Assembly (NCBI GenBank): GCA_038225955.1
Contig: JBBRQV010000016.1
Span: 1-33,445, forward strand
Length of the DNA stretch: 33,445 bases
DNA from: JAFDZO01 sp038225955
GTDB lineage: Bacteria; Bacteroidota; Ignavibacteria; Tepidaquicellales; Tepidaquicellaceae
Reading direction: 5' to 3'
Shown: positions 16,635 to 24,801 of the stretch, piece after piece
How the letters are laid out: each line of letters begins with the position of its first letter
Position numbering within the stretch: position 1 is the first letter of the stretch
Position numbers and translations under genes: made by a program
The notes under the pieces: model-generated
Database searches by the model: none
What the model was told of the DNA's origin: nothing
What the model saw: the letters and a program-made list of their open reading frames with translations, nothing else

Positions 16635-17107
16635 TTCCTCTCCCACTTCATTGCAATGCCTTCTGCTTCGTATTCTTCTGCGCCAATCATCGGACCTTTG
16701 AAAGTCCTCTCTTCTACAAATCCCATTTTCTTATAAAGCGTTAATGCAGACAGATTATTTTTTAGTACTGCAATGCGGATATCTCCCGTAGCCTTTTCCA
16801 AAACCTGCTCTATTAATAATTTCCCAATTCCTTTTCTGTAATGCTTGGGCGAAATGTATAGCCAGTCGATTGTTTTTTTATTGAAACCTATAAATCCCGC
16901 AACCTCGTTATCAACACCATTTGCAATTTCCGCTATAATAATATCACCACCGAATAATCCTTCAGCAAAGGCTGCTTTCTTTAGAGGGATAAAGGCGTTC
17001 AGGTCAACCGTTCCGCGAAGCTCATCTAATCTTGCTTCATCGTGGATTTTGCAAATAAATTCCCAGTCACTTGTTTTGTAGTTTCTGATATTTATTGATT
17101 GCTGCAT
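16631..17107 (-). CDS. GNAT-family N-acetyltransferase
   Basis: A 158-residue cytoplasmic acetyltransferase that uses acetyl-CoA. The central fold markers are present: the strand IAGFIGFNKKTIDWLYISPKHYRKGIGKLLIEQVL (split as WLYISPKHYRKGIGKLL) contains the R/Q-x-x-G-x-G/A acetyl-CoA loop as RKGIGK. The LYKKMGFVEERTF segment near the C-terminus is typical of motif B. The acceptor substrate is unknown. The ATG at 17107 gives the usual INIRNYKTSDWEF opening; the longer frame begins with TTG. It is the first gene of a two-gene unit with the membrane protein downstream. Confidence 0.9.
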   Translation of the reverse strand: MQQSINIRNYKTSDWEFICKIHDEARLDELRGTVDLNAFIPLKKAAFAEGLFGGDIIIAEIANGVDNEVAGFIGFNKKTIDWLYISPKHYRKGIGKLLIEQVLEKATGDIRIAVLKNNLSALTLYKKMGFVEERTFKGPMIGAEEYEAEGIAMKWERK

Positions 17108-17168
17108 TATTGTCACATTCTGTTTTGCGATATTGTAAAAACAATACAACGAAAATTATTTTTCATTC

Positions 17169-17190
17169 TTTGACGGATTTTTGACGGATT
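17169..17190. promoter_or_regulatory. 11-bp tandem direct repeat, possible operator
   Basis: TTTGACGGATT occurs twice back to back (17169-17179 and 17180-17190). An 11-base period is one helical turn and is the pattern bound by tandem OmpR/PhoB-type response regulators. No such regulator is encoded in this window, so the role is only suggested. Confidence 0.35.
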
Positions 17191-17340
17191 CTTAAAAATT
17201 CAAAATTATGGATTTAGAATTCAAAGTAACATTACTGTCGCATTTTTAACGCACTCTTAATCCTCCTCTTATTAATGAAGGAAACTTATTATTACTCCCA
17301 CAATATACTAAACATAAAAAAAATTTCAAAGAAGTTTCAA

Positions 17341-17352
17341 CCTAGTAATAGG
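17341..17352. repeat. CCTA...TAGG motif copy 3
   Basis: CCTAGTAATAGG is a near-palindrome sharing its right half (TAATAGGT) with copies 1 and 2, 56 bases upstream of the protease start. Confidence 0.3.
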
Positions 17353-17407
17353 TTTATTATATACAAAATTAAAAGAATTAATTATTTTACGTTAATCAAA
17401 ATCTCTC

Positions 17408-19159
17408 ATGATGCTGAAAAAAATTCTGCTGTTCATAATTTCATTTACCATTACAATTTCTATATATTCACAGGATAAACCAAATACGAAATACTGGATT
17501 TACTTTAAAGACAAAGGCGTCTTTAATGATAAAACAAAAATCGCTCCCGGAACAAAAGCTTATGAAACTGGGAAAGCGTTATTAACAGATAGAGCTGTTA
17601 AAAGGAGAATGAAAGTTTTAGCGGAAGAAAAGTTGATTGATTTCGGTGACCTTCCTCTGGAGCAAAAATATATTGATGGGATTACAAAACTGAATATAAC
17701 TCTGATTGCTGAATCACGCTGGCTTAACGGAGTCTCTGCTTATCTTACTGCATCCCAAGTAAAAAATATCAAACAATTAATTTATGTTTCCGAAGTAACT
17801 GCCGTGCGAAAATTAAATAAGCAGGAGTTTACTACTCCGCTTGATTTAACTTTTGATGAGACTAATTTTTCATTACCTCAGGAGACACATAAGCTTGATT
17901 ACGGAAAATCTCTTAAGCAGATGGAAGCTGTTAACGTTCCTAAAGTTCACGACTTAAACATAACAGGCAAAGGTGTTTTTATGGCAAACATCGATGACGG
18001 ATTTGAGTGGAGAACTCATCAGGCATTGCAAAACTTAGCCATACTTGGCGAACACGATTTTGTAAACGATGACGATAATACTTTTAAAGAAGACGTAAAT
18101 AAATTCCCCGAACTGTTTTCGCAGGGAGAGCATGGCACTGCGACACTTTCTTTAATGAGCGGAATGAAAGAAGGCAAACTTATAAGTCCTTCGTTTGGCG
18201 CAGATATTCTTCTGGCAAAAACGGAATATGTTAAAACCGAAACACCTATGGAAGAAGATTTCTGGCTTGAAGCTGCCGAGTGGATTGAATCGCAAGGAGT
18301 TGATGTTGTAACAAGCTCATTGAACTATAAAATTTTTGATTCGCCTTACGATTCAAACACATACTCATACAAAGATTTGAACGGCAACAGAGCGATTACA
18401 ACTATTGCTGCTGATAGATGCGCGTATTTAGGAATTGTTGTATGTAACTCAATGGGAAATTATTATCAGACACCTGAGCCTTCAATCACAACTCCCGCTG
18501 ATGGAGATTCAGTTATTTCAGTTGGTGCAGTAAATCTTTCAGGCAAGATTGCAGGGTTCAGTTCGAACGGTCCTACTATTGATGGCAGAACAAAACCGGA
18601 TGTTGTTGCGCCAGGAGTGGATATCTACGTTGCTGTTGCAAAGACATCATCAGGAAATGACAGCTCATATAAATTTGGGAATGGCACATCGTTCGCTACT
18701 CCTATCACAGCAGGTGTCTGCGGACTGATATTATCTGCTCACCCCGAGCTTACTCCGATGCAGGTACGTGATGCTTTAAGGAACACTGCTAATAATTCCT
18801 CCACACCGAATAATGTTTACGGATGGGGATTGATAAATGCTTACGATGCAATTTTATATTGGGGACCCGTTTTTAGTAATGAAGCAAAATTTAATTACAC
18901 AGATAAAGGTTTGTATGTAAGAACTTACATTGCAACAAATGATAAGTTTAATGCAGGAACAGTAAAATTAAATTACTCCTCAAGCGGTGAAGATAATATG
19001 AAAGAGTATGAAATGAAATTAGTTGAAGATTTTAAAGATGGAAATAATTCAGGTTTGTATGAAACTTTTATCCCGGGGGAAACATCGGCAGGAGCAATTG
19101 TGTTCTATAATATTAAAGCAACAGGAGTATCCGGTAAAGAGTGGATATGGAAGAGATAA
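17408..19159 (+). CDS. secreted subtilisin-like serine protease (S8)
   Basis: A 583-residue exported protease. A signal peptide (about 1-22, ending IYSQ) is followed by a propeptide-like region that runs to about 190. The catalytic triad is complete: D196 in ANIDDGFEW, H242 in GEHGTATLS and S428 in GNGTSFATPITAG. An oxyanion Asn is offered by VCNSMGN. The C-terminal 100 residues after INAYDAI are beta-rich and end at WIWKR. They do not look like a type IX sorting domain, so it probably stays in the periplasm or uses another anchor. It stands alone on the + strand and ends 16 bases from convergent waaA. Confidence 0.93.
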   Translation: MMLKKILLFIISFTITISIYSQDKPNTKYWIYFKDKGVFNDKTKIAPGTKAYETGKALLTDRAVKRRMKVLAEEKLIDFGDLPLEQKYIDGITKLNITLIAESRWLNGVSAYLTASQVKNIKQLIYVSEVTAVRKLNKQEFTTPLDLTFDETNFSLPQETHKLDYGKSLKQMEAVNVPKVHDLNITGKGVFMANIDDGFEWRTHQALQNLAILGEHDFVNDDDNTFKEDVNKFPELFSQGEHGTATLSLMSGMKEGKLISPSFGADILLAKTEYVKTETPMEEDFWLEAAEWIESQGVDVVTSSLNYKIFDSPYDSNTYSYKDLNGNRAITTIAADRCAYLGIVVCNSMGNYYQTPEPSITTPADGDSVISVGAVNLSGKIAGFSSNGPTIDGRTKPDVVAPGVDIYVAVAKTSSGNDSSYKFGNGTSFATPITAGVCGLILSAHPELTPMQVRDALRNTANNSSTPNNVYGWGLINAYDAILYWGPVFSNEAKFNYTDKGLYVRTYIATNDKFNAGTVKLNYSSSGEDNMKEYEMKLVEDFKDGNNSGLYETFIPGETSAGAIVFYNIKATGVSGKEWIWKR

Positions 19160-19175
19160 ATTGTAATTATTCTAA

Positions 19176-20450
19176 TTAATGGATTAACGAAATCACTTTT
19201 TTCGCTATTCCAAGATTTTTTTCAAAGACATGTTTACATTTTTCTCCTATAGAATTACGCAGATGAGCATTGGAAAGTATATGCCTGAAATTTTTATAAA
19301 AATCTTTTGAATCGTTAACTAAAATCCCTGCGCCGGTAGAAAGCATAATTTCATCTTCATCGGAATTTTTTACTTCATTAGAAAAGAACACCGGCATATT
19401 AAAAATTGCAGGCTCGAGGATGTTATGAAGTCCTGTTTTGAATCCCCCGCCAACATAACTTACATAGGCAATTGAGTACAACGAATACAAAATGCCAATA
19501 GTATCAACGATAATAATATTCTGATAAGAATAGTTTTTTAAATGAGAGTAGCGTATTGTTTTCAAATTCGGATAATTTTCGGTAACGAAATCTTCAATAG
19601 CTTTTATCTTAGTTTCCTTAGGCTCATGCGGCACTAAGAACGTGAGAAGGTTCTCCTCATAATCAGCAATTTTATCCAGCACCGGTAAAATAACATCTTC
19701 ATCATCTTTCCAGCTGCTTCCCATTACAAAAACTTTCTTATCTTTAATTATTTTTTCATCTATGATTTTTTTTGCCTGAATTTTTTTTGAGGATTCATAA
19801 ACTCGCTCGAACTTAGAATCCCCTACTTTTATTATTTCTACAGGGTAATTTTTTAGCTTTTCCTTATAATTTTTTTCATCGTACTCATCTATCACAAAAA
19901 TTTTATCCAGCATACCATATAGATATTTTTTAAACGATAATGCTACTGGCAGCTTCCATGTAATATCTTTCTCATCATAACGCGCGTTAACTAAGTACAA
20001 GGAAATATTTTTTTTCTTTGCTTCGCTAAGAATGTTCAGCCACAAATCATATCTTATAAAAAATATTTTATCGGGATTAATAACAGAAAGGAATTTTTCA
20101 ACAGAAGATTTAGTATCGAACGGAAGATAGCATTTTACAATATTTCCCTCGGGAACTTTTGCATTTTTATAACCGGACGGCGAAAAAAATGATAAGACTA
20201 TATTGTAATGTTTTTTTACAAGTTCCTCAACAAACGGCAGTGCCTGCTGATATTCACCAAGCGATGCGCAGTGAATTAAAATACTTTTTTTATTTTTATC
20301 TAATGCGGAAAGCGTGTTCTCAAGATTTGCAAAAATTTCACTTCTCCCTCTGAAACCCTCACGGACTTTTTCATTGAAGAGCGAATAGATTTTAAAAAAA
20401 ATCCATACCAATGGTAAAAATAAAATATTATATAGGAGGAGCCAAAGCAT
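19176..20450 (-). CDS. waaA: 3-deoxy-D-manno-octulosonic acid transferase
   Basis: A GT30 inner-membrane enzyme that transfers Kdo from CMP-Kdo to lipid A precursor, which shows that this organism makes LPS. The 424-residue protein starts with a membrane anchor (about 1-20). It continues with the N-terminal motif ILIHCASLGEYQQALP (family form: HxASxGE), then CYLPFDTKSSVEKFL and NPDKIFFIRYDLWLN. The C-terminal donor-binding region carries YVGGGFKTGLHNILEPA, the strongest family mark. The family Glu-Trp-Pro segment is altered here to RYDLWLN. It lies downstream of frr on the same strand after a 121-base gap with a weak hairpin, and may be transcribed with the translation genes. Confidence 0.93.
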   Translation of the reverse strand: MLWLLLYNILFLPLVWIFFKIYSLFNEKVREGFRGRSEIFANLENTLSALDKNKKSILIHCASLGEYQQALPFVEELVKKHYNIVLSFFSPSGYKNAKVPEGNIVKCYLPFDTKSSVEKFLSVINPDKIFFIRYDLWLNILSEAKKKNISLYLVNARYDEKDITWKLPVALSFKKYLYGMLDKIFVIDEYDEKNYKEKLKNYPVEIIKVGDSKFERVYESSKKIQAKKIIDEKIIKDKKVFVMGSSWKDDEDVILPVLDKIADYEENLLTFLVPHEPKETKIKAIEDFVTENYPNLKTIRYSHLKNYSYQNIIIVDTIGILYSLYSIAYVSYVGGGFKTGLHNILEPAIFNMPVFFSNEVKNSDEDEIMLSTGAGILVNDSKDFYKNFRHILSNAHLRNSIGEKCKHVFEKNLGIAKKVISLIH

Positions 20451-20528
20451 AAGTCAGAATTTCAGCGTTCAGATTTCAATTTTCAAGTGGGATATATTGC
20501 CAGTGCAGACAAAAGCGAGAGATACAAA

Positions 20529-20553
20529 CCTCTGATTTATTAAAAACCAGAGG
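20529..20553 (-). terminator. weak hairpin between frr and waaA
   Basis: On the minus strand CCTCTG and CAGAGG form a 6-bp stem with a 13-base AT-rich loop, followed only by TTTG. It may slow or partly end transcription after frr, but it lacks a proper T run. Confidence 0.3.
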
Positions 20554-20571
20554 CATTGTGTAAAAATAAAA

Positions 20572-21129
20572 TTATACTTCCATTACTTCTTTTTCTTTGT
20601 GACTTAATAGCTCATCAATTTCTTTAGTATGCTTATCCGTCATTTTTTGTATTTCCGTTTCTCCGCTTTTTCTTTCATCTTCAGAGAAATGGGCTTCTTT
20701 TTCCTGTTTCTTCAGCTCTTCAATTCCGTCTCTTCTTATATTTCTTATAGCAACTCTGGATTCTTCAGCAAATTTTTTCACAAGCTTTACAATATCCTTT
20801 CTTCTTTCCTCGTTAAGGGCTGGAATAGGAACGCGGATAACATTACCATCGTTAGCAGGATTCAAACCAAGGTCAGATGTAAGGATAGCTTTTTCAATTA
20901 ATCCGATAATAGATTTATCCCACGGCTGTATTGTAATAGTGTGATAATCAGGTGTGCTAATATTTCCTACCTGAGCAATTGGTGTTGGTGTTCCGTAGTA
21001 ATCAACTTTTACTCCATCAAGAAGATTTGTTGTAGCTTTTCCTGTCCTTATTCTAGCAAACTCGTTACGGGCATGCTCAACAGCTTTATCCATTGATTCC
21101 TGATGACTTTTTAATATTTCTTTAATCAT
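20572..21129 (-). CDS. frr: ribosome recycling factor
   Basis: With EF-G, RRF splits the post-termination ribosome. The 185-residue length is standard. Family blocks are all there: EFARIRTGKATTNLLDGVKVDYYG near the N-terminus (RTGKA core), TPIAQVGNIS, the TITIQPWDKS strand, DLGLNPANDGNVIRVPIP, and the helical ERRKDIVKLVKKFAEESRVAIRNIRRD with the conserved RVAIRNIRRD. It follows pyrH by 47 bases in the standard tsf-pyrH-frr order. Confidence 0.97.
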   Translation of the reverse strand: MIKEILKSHQESMDKAVEHARNEFARIRTGKATTNLLDGVKVDYYGTPTPIAQVGNISTPDYHTITIQPWDKSIIGLIEKAILTSDLGLNPANDGNVIRVPIPALNEERRKDIVKLVKKFAEESRVAIRNIRRDGIEELKKQEKEAHFSEDERKSGETEIQKMTDKHTKEIDELLSHKEKEVMEV

Positions 21130-21176
21130 GATAAAATTAAAATTTTAAATTTAAAAAGTTTCCTTTATGAAATTAA

Positions 21177-21887
21177 TTAAGAAATTAATGTACCGATGGG
21201 CTCACCTGTAACAATTTTTTTGAGGTTATCCTTTTTATTCATATTGAAAACTAATATTGGTAATTTATTTTCCTGGCATAAAGTAATAGCAGTCATATCC
21301 ATAACTTTGAGGCTCTGCTCCATTACATTTAAGTAAGAAAGTTTTTTATACATTTTTGCTTTGGGATTTTTTTCAGGATCGCAATCATAAACACCGTCAA
21401 CTCTTGTTCCTTTTATAATCACGTCAGCTTTTATTTCAATTCCTCGGAGAGCAGCAGCGGTATCTGTTGTAAAGTACGGACTGCCTGTTCCACCGGAAAA
21501 AATCACAACTCTTTTCTTTTCCATGTGACGTATTGCGCGCCGCTGTATGAACGGTTCGGCAACTTCATCCATTTTAATTGCAGTCATTACACGGGTAAAA
21601 ATTCCACGCTTCTCAAGAGCATTTTGAATTGCAAGCGAATTAATAATTGTAGCAAGCATACCCATTGTATCTCCTGTAACACGGTCAACTCCTTGCTGTG
21701 ATGCTGATAGCCCGCGGTAAATATTTCCGCCGCCGATTACGATACCAACTTCAATTTTTAATTTTACAATTTTGAGTACTTCTTCTGAGAAATGGTCTAG
21801 AACTAAATTATCGATGCCGTAGCTTTTCTCTCCCATGAGGGATTCACCGCTAAGCTTTAGTAAAATACGTTTGAATTTAGCTGCCAC
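21177..21887 (-). CDS. pyrH: UMP kinase
   Basis: The hexameric bacterial UMP kinase makes UDP from UMP, linking both de novo synthesis and the upp salvage product to UTP and CTP. The 236-residue protein has LLKLSGESL at the N-terminus, VIGGGNIYRG, GVDRVTGDTMGMLATIINS, the FSGGTGSPYFTTDTAAALRG loop and KGTRVDGVYDCDP, all standard. The start is GTG at 21887. An intrinsic terminator sits between tsf and this gene, so it likely relies on readthrough or its own promoter in the roughly 70-base gap. Confidence 0.97.
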   Translation of the reverse strand: MAAKFKRILLKLSGESLMGEKSYGIDNLVLDHFSEEVLKIVKLKIEVGIVIGGGNIYRGLSASQQGVDRVTGDTMGMLATIINSLAIQNALEKRGIFTRVMTAIKMDEVAEPFIQRRAIRHMEKKRVVIFSGGTGSPYFTTDTAAALRGIEIKADVIIKGTRVDGVYDCDPEKNPKAKMYKKLSYLNVMEQSLKVMDMTAITLCQENKLPILVFNMNKKDNLKKIVTGEPIGTLIS

Positions 21888-21956
21888 AGTAGTGTTTTAG
21901 AATTTAATATATTCAGATTGTTTTAAATATTCAGTGCAAAAGTACGAACAGGGCAT

Positions 21957-21997
21957 AAAAAAACCTGACAGCTTTTTCAAACTATCAGGTTTTTTAA
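21957..21997 (-). terminator. intrinsic terminator between tsf and pyrH
   Basis: On the minus strand AAAAACCTGATA pairs with TGTCAGGTTTTT (one G-T) across an 11-base loop, and a T run follows. The flanking A and T runs make it usable in both directions. It would reduce pyrH-frr expression relative to rpsB-tsf. Confidence 0.85.
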
Positions 21998-22006
21998 TTT
22001 CAGAGA

Positions 22007-22861
22007 TTAACCTCCGAGCTGGAATCTGACCATTTCAACAACGTCAAATTCTTCACCGGAAGATTTTTTATAATCTTTAATCAGGTCCTGCACCGATCTG
22101 CCGGATTCCTTAATGGATTCCTGCTCAATAAGTGTATTATCCTGATAGAATTTCTCAACTTTATTTGTTACGATTCTTTCTGCGATGTTTTCAGCTTTGC
22201 CTTCGTTCTTAGCAACCGTCATATAAATATCTTTTTCCTTTTCAATTGTCTCTGCGCTAATTCCTGTTCTATCGATAGAAATAGGATTCATTGCAACAAC
22301 CTGCATAGCAATACTTTTTGCAAGCGCTTCAGATGCATCAGAAAGTTTTCCTTTAACTGCAATCATAGAACCAAGCTTGCTGCCGAAGTGAACATAGTCA
22401 GCAACGAAACCGTCTTTTGATTCAATAAGTTTTGCTCTTCTTAATTCAGTTTTTTCTGCTACTGCAGATACGATTGAATCAAGAGTTTCTTTTACAGATA
22501 AGCCTGCGCCTGTTTTTGAACTAAGGATTGCATCCACATCTTCTGATTTTGCATTTAAAGCAGCTTCAGCAACTTCTTCAGAGAATTTCTGGAAGTTATC
22601 GCCTTTAGCAACGAAGTCAGTTTCGCAATTGATTTCAACTATAGCGCCGATTTTTTTATCGCTGCTTATCTTTGTTTTTATTGCGCCTTCGTTAGCAACT
22701 TTATCTGCTCTTTTCATTGCAGTAGCTGCGCCTTTTTTTCTTAGCAATTCAATTGCTTTTTGAATGTCGCCATCGGATTCTACTAATGCTTTTTTACAGT
22801 CATTAATCCCGGCGCCTGTTTTATTTCTTAATTCTTTTATTAAGTCTAAAGTAATTTCCAT
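22007..22861 (-). CDS. tsf: elongation factor Ts
   Basis: The guanine-nucleotide exchange factor for EF-Tu. The 284-residue protein opens with the UBA-like domain (ELRNKTGAGINDCKKALVES, residues about 9-28) and has the EF-Tu-contacting NCETDFVAKGDNF segment. Two core subdomains follow: VHFGSKLGSMIAVKG, with AMQVVAMNP ending the first repeat. The usual dimerisation helices complete it. It sits 64 bases after rpsB in the conserved rpsB-tsf pair and is followed by a terminator. Confidence 0.97.
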   Translation of the reverse strand: MEITLDLIKELRNKTGAGINDCKKALVESDGDIQKAIELLRKKGAATAMKRADKVANEGAIKTKISSDKKIGAIVEINCETDFVAKGDNFQKFSEEVAEAALNAKSEDVDAILSSKTGAGLSVKETLDSIVSAVAEKTELRRAKLIESKDGFVADYVHFGSKLGSMIAVKGKLSDASEALAKSIAMQVVAMNPISIDRTGISAETIEKEKDIYMTVAKNEGKAENIAERIVTNKVEKFYQDNTLIEQESIKESGRSVQDLIKDYKKSSGEEFDVVEMVRFQLGG

Positions 22862-22925
22862 TTTGTTATAGTAGTTTTTCTCTTAATATAAAAAATATTA
22901 TTAAGTATTTATAAAGCTTATTTTA

Positions 22926-23669
22926 TTAAGCTTGTGCTTCCATTTTTTCTTTCAGCTCAGCTGATTCATCCATAGCTTTTGTCTTCGCTAATTCGTTTCC
23001 ATCAATAATAGCATCTGCAATTGCGCGTGTGATAATCTCGATTGATTTCACTGCGTCATCATTTGCAGGAATCGGGAAATCAACTAAGTCAGGATCGCAG
23101 TTAGTATCAACGATTGCAAAAATAGGAATGTGCAATTTTCTTGCTTCCTGAATTGCAATGTGTTCTTTCTTCACGTCAACTAAGAAAATAGCTCCCGGAA
23201 GTTTTGTCATGTTAGCAATACCGTTTAAAACTTTTTCAAGTTTTTCTCTTTCTCTTGAAAGTACAAGTCTTTCTTTCTTTACGAAATTTTCGATTGAACC
23301 ATCTTGCTCCATCTTTTGGATGTTTGTTAATTTTTTAATACTTCTTCTTACAGTATTAAAATTTGTTAACATACCACCAAGCCATCTTTCAGAAACGTAG
23401 AACGAATCGCTTCTCTCTGCCTGGGCTTTGATGATAGCTTTCGCTTGTTTCTTTGTTCCGACAAAAAGAAATTTCTTTCCTTGTGAAACAACGTTCGTAA
23501 TTGCATTGGAAGCATCTTCAAGAAGTCCTAATGTTTTTTTGAGATCGATAATGTGAATGCCGTTTCTCTCCATGAAGATATAAGGGCGCATTTTCGGATC
23601 CCATCTTCTGGTCAAGTGACCAAAGTGTGAACCTGCTAAAAGTAAATCTTCGACTTGAACTTTTGCCAT
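22926..23669 (-). CDS. rpsB: 30S ribosomal protein S2 (uS2)
   Basis: A small-subunit head protein. The 247-residue chain has the family blocks LLLAGSHFGHLTRRWDPKM, RNGIHIIDLKKT, FVGTKKQAKAII, the SERWLGGMLTNFNTVRRSI motif, and PIPANDDAVKSI near the C-terminus. A clear ribosome site (TAGGAGAAAA) lies just upstream of the ATG, stronger than most in the window. A 258-base leader with three hairpins separates it from rpsI, suggesting separate or autogenous control of rpsB-tsf. Confidence 0.98.
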   Translation of the reverse strand: MAKVQVEDLLLAGSHFGHLTRRWDPKMRPYIFMERNGIHIIDLKKTLGLLEDASNAITNVVSQGKKFLFVGTKKQAKAIIKAQAERSDSFYVSERWLGGMLTNFNTVRRSIKKLTNIQKMEQDGSIENFVKKERLVLSREREKLEKVLNGIANMTKLPGAIFLVDVKKEHIAIQEARKLHIPIFAIVDTNCDPDLVDFPIPANDDAVKSIEIITRAIADAIIDGNELAKTKAMDESAELKEKMEAQA

Positions 23670-23927
23670 AATAGTTTTCTCCTATTAAATAGTTTAATAA
23701 TTATTAAACAAAGCGCAATATTTATCCGTGAAAATTTGGCAGGAACTGCCAGTGGTTTCTTTCGGCGTAAACACCGAAGGATTAGGATTGGCTTTTGTTA
23801 ATCTTCTACTTCCGTCATCTTTTATTAAACATCCCGATAACATCGGGACACGCGTATAATAAAATCAGGAAGTATGCTTTTTGTTTGTAAAAAATCTGTC
23901 TGTAAGAAATTAATCTTAAAGAGATTA
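23670..23927 (-). promoter_or_regulatory. structured 5' leader of rpsB, candidate autoregulatory RNA
   Basis: Read on the minus strand towards rpsB, the spacer contains three compact GC-rich hairpins in otherwise AT-rich sequence. They are TCCCGAT/ATCGGGA (23832-23848, 3-base loop), CTTCGGTG paired with the CGCCGAAG arm (23759-23780, one G-T), and TGGCAG/CTGCCA (23738-23752, 3-base loop). None is followed by a T run, so they do not look like terminators. The last one ends about 69 bases before the ATG. Ribosomal protein S2 represses its own operon through the leader in some bacteria, so an S2-responsive RNA is the natural suggestion. Confidence 0.45.
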
Positions 23928-24320
23928 TTATCTCTTAGAGAATTGGAATTTCTTTCTTGCTTTTGGCTGACCGTATTTCTTTCTTTCAACTGCGCGTGGA
24001 TCTCTTGTAAGCAAGCTGTCTGTTTTTAACATCGCTCTGAATTCAGGGTTGATGTTAACCAAAGCTCTTGCAATACCGAGTTTTATTGCGCCTACCTGAC
24101 CTGTAAAACCGCCGCCTACAACATTTACGATAATATCGTAAGTGCCGAATGTGTTGGTTTTTTTCAAAGGCTGTAATATTTCCTGATAACAATTTTCAGT
24201 TGCGAAATATTTTTCCCCTTCGCGGGTATTAATTGTGATTTTTCCGTTTCCGGTTCTTAAAATCACTCTTGCAGTTGAAGTTTTTCTTCTGCCTACAGCA
24301 ATATTTTCTTGTAAAGCCAT
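23928..24320 (-). CDS. rpsI: 30S ribosomal protein S9 (uS9)
   Basis: The 130-residue protein of the small-subunit head, whose C-terminal tail reaches the P-site tRNA. The VGRRKTSTARV opening, VNVVGGGFTGQVGAIKLGIARAL core and the terminal RKKFQFSKR (ending Ser-Lys-Arg) are all family marks. It starts 25 bases after rplM, as in the conserved rplM-rpsI pair. Confidence 0.98.
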   Translation of the reverse strand: MALQENIAVGRRKTSTARVILRTGNGKITINTREGEKYFATENCYQEILQPLKKTNTFGTYDIIVNVVGGGFTGQVGAIKLGIARALVNINPEFRAMLKTDSLLTRDPRAVERKKYGQPKARKKFQFSKR

Positions 24321-24345
24321 TAAATAATTTGTTTAGAAAATAAAA

Positions 24346-24801
24346 TTATAAACTTAATTCAACAGGGTTCTGTGCTCCGTGCGGATGCTCTTCACCGATA
24401 TAAACTTTTAATTTGTGGATAAGTTTGTTTCCGAGTCTTGTTTTCGGAAGCATTCTTTTTACAGCATACTCAATAATTCTTTCTGGATGCTTAGCCTTCA
24501 TTTCTTTATAAGAAGTGATAGTCTGTCCACCCGGATATAAGGAGTGTCTTTTGTAGTCTTTTAATTCTTCTCTTTTAACGTTAATCTTTACTTTTTCTGC
24601 GTTGATAACGATAATCCAGTCACCTGAATCAGAATTCGGAGTGAATTTTGGATTATATTTACCTCTGATTCTCTTTGCGATTTCAGATGCAGCTCTTCCG
24701 AGGATCTTATCTTTTAGATCAACAATGTACCAATTACCTGCATTTTCCGCGGTAGTAGCAAATTTAGTCGTTCTGATAGAATTTTTAATAGCGTCTTTCA
24801 T
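24346..24801 (-). CDS. rplM: 50S ribosomal protein L13 (uL13)
   Basis: A 151-residue early-assembly protein of the large subunit. Family blocks are NWYIVDLKDKILGRAASEIA, the DWIIVINAEKVKI strand, YKRHSLYPGGQTITSYKEM and AVKRMLPKTRLGNKLIHKLKVY (split as VKRMLPKTRLG). It is the first gene of the minus-strand translation block. The promoter must lie in the 454-base spacer to its right; a TTG about 21 bases upstream of a TATTAT is a weak candidate only. Confidence 0.98.
   Translation of the reverse strand: MKDAIKNSIRTTKFATTAENAGNWYIVDLKDKILGRAASEIAKRIRGKYNPKFTPNSDSGDWIIVINAEKVKINVKREELKDYKRHSLYPGGQTITSYKEMKAKHPERIIEYAVKRMLPKTRLGNKLIHKLKVYIGEEHPHGAQNPVELSL

Larger units (their letters stand above)
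17108..17407. other. spacer between GNAT and protease genes
   Basis: This 300-base divergent spacer holds no credible gene. It contains two exact tandem copies of an 11-base unit at 17169-17190 and a CCTA...TAGG motif at 17341-17352. Promoters for both flanking genes must lie here, but no clear TAnnTTTG element was found. Confidence 0.6.

Noticed and set aside
17275..17478. Open frame overlapping the protease start
   Set aside because: It has AT-rich composition, no motif and no ribosome site, and runs into the signal-peptide region of the protease in another frame.
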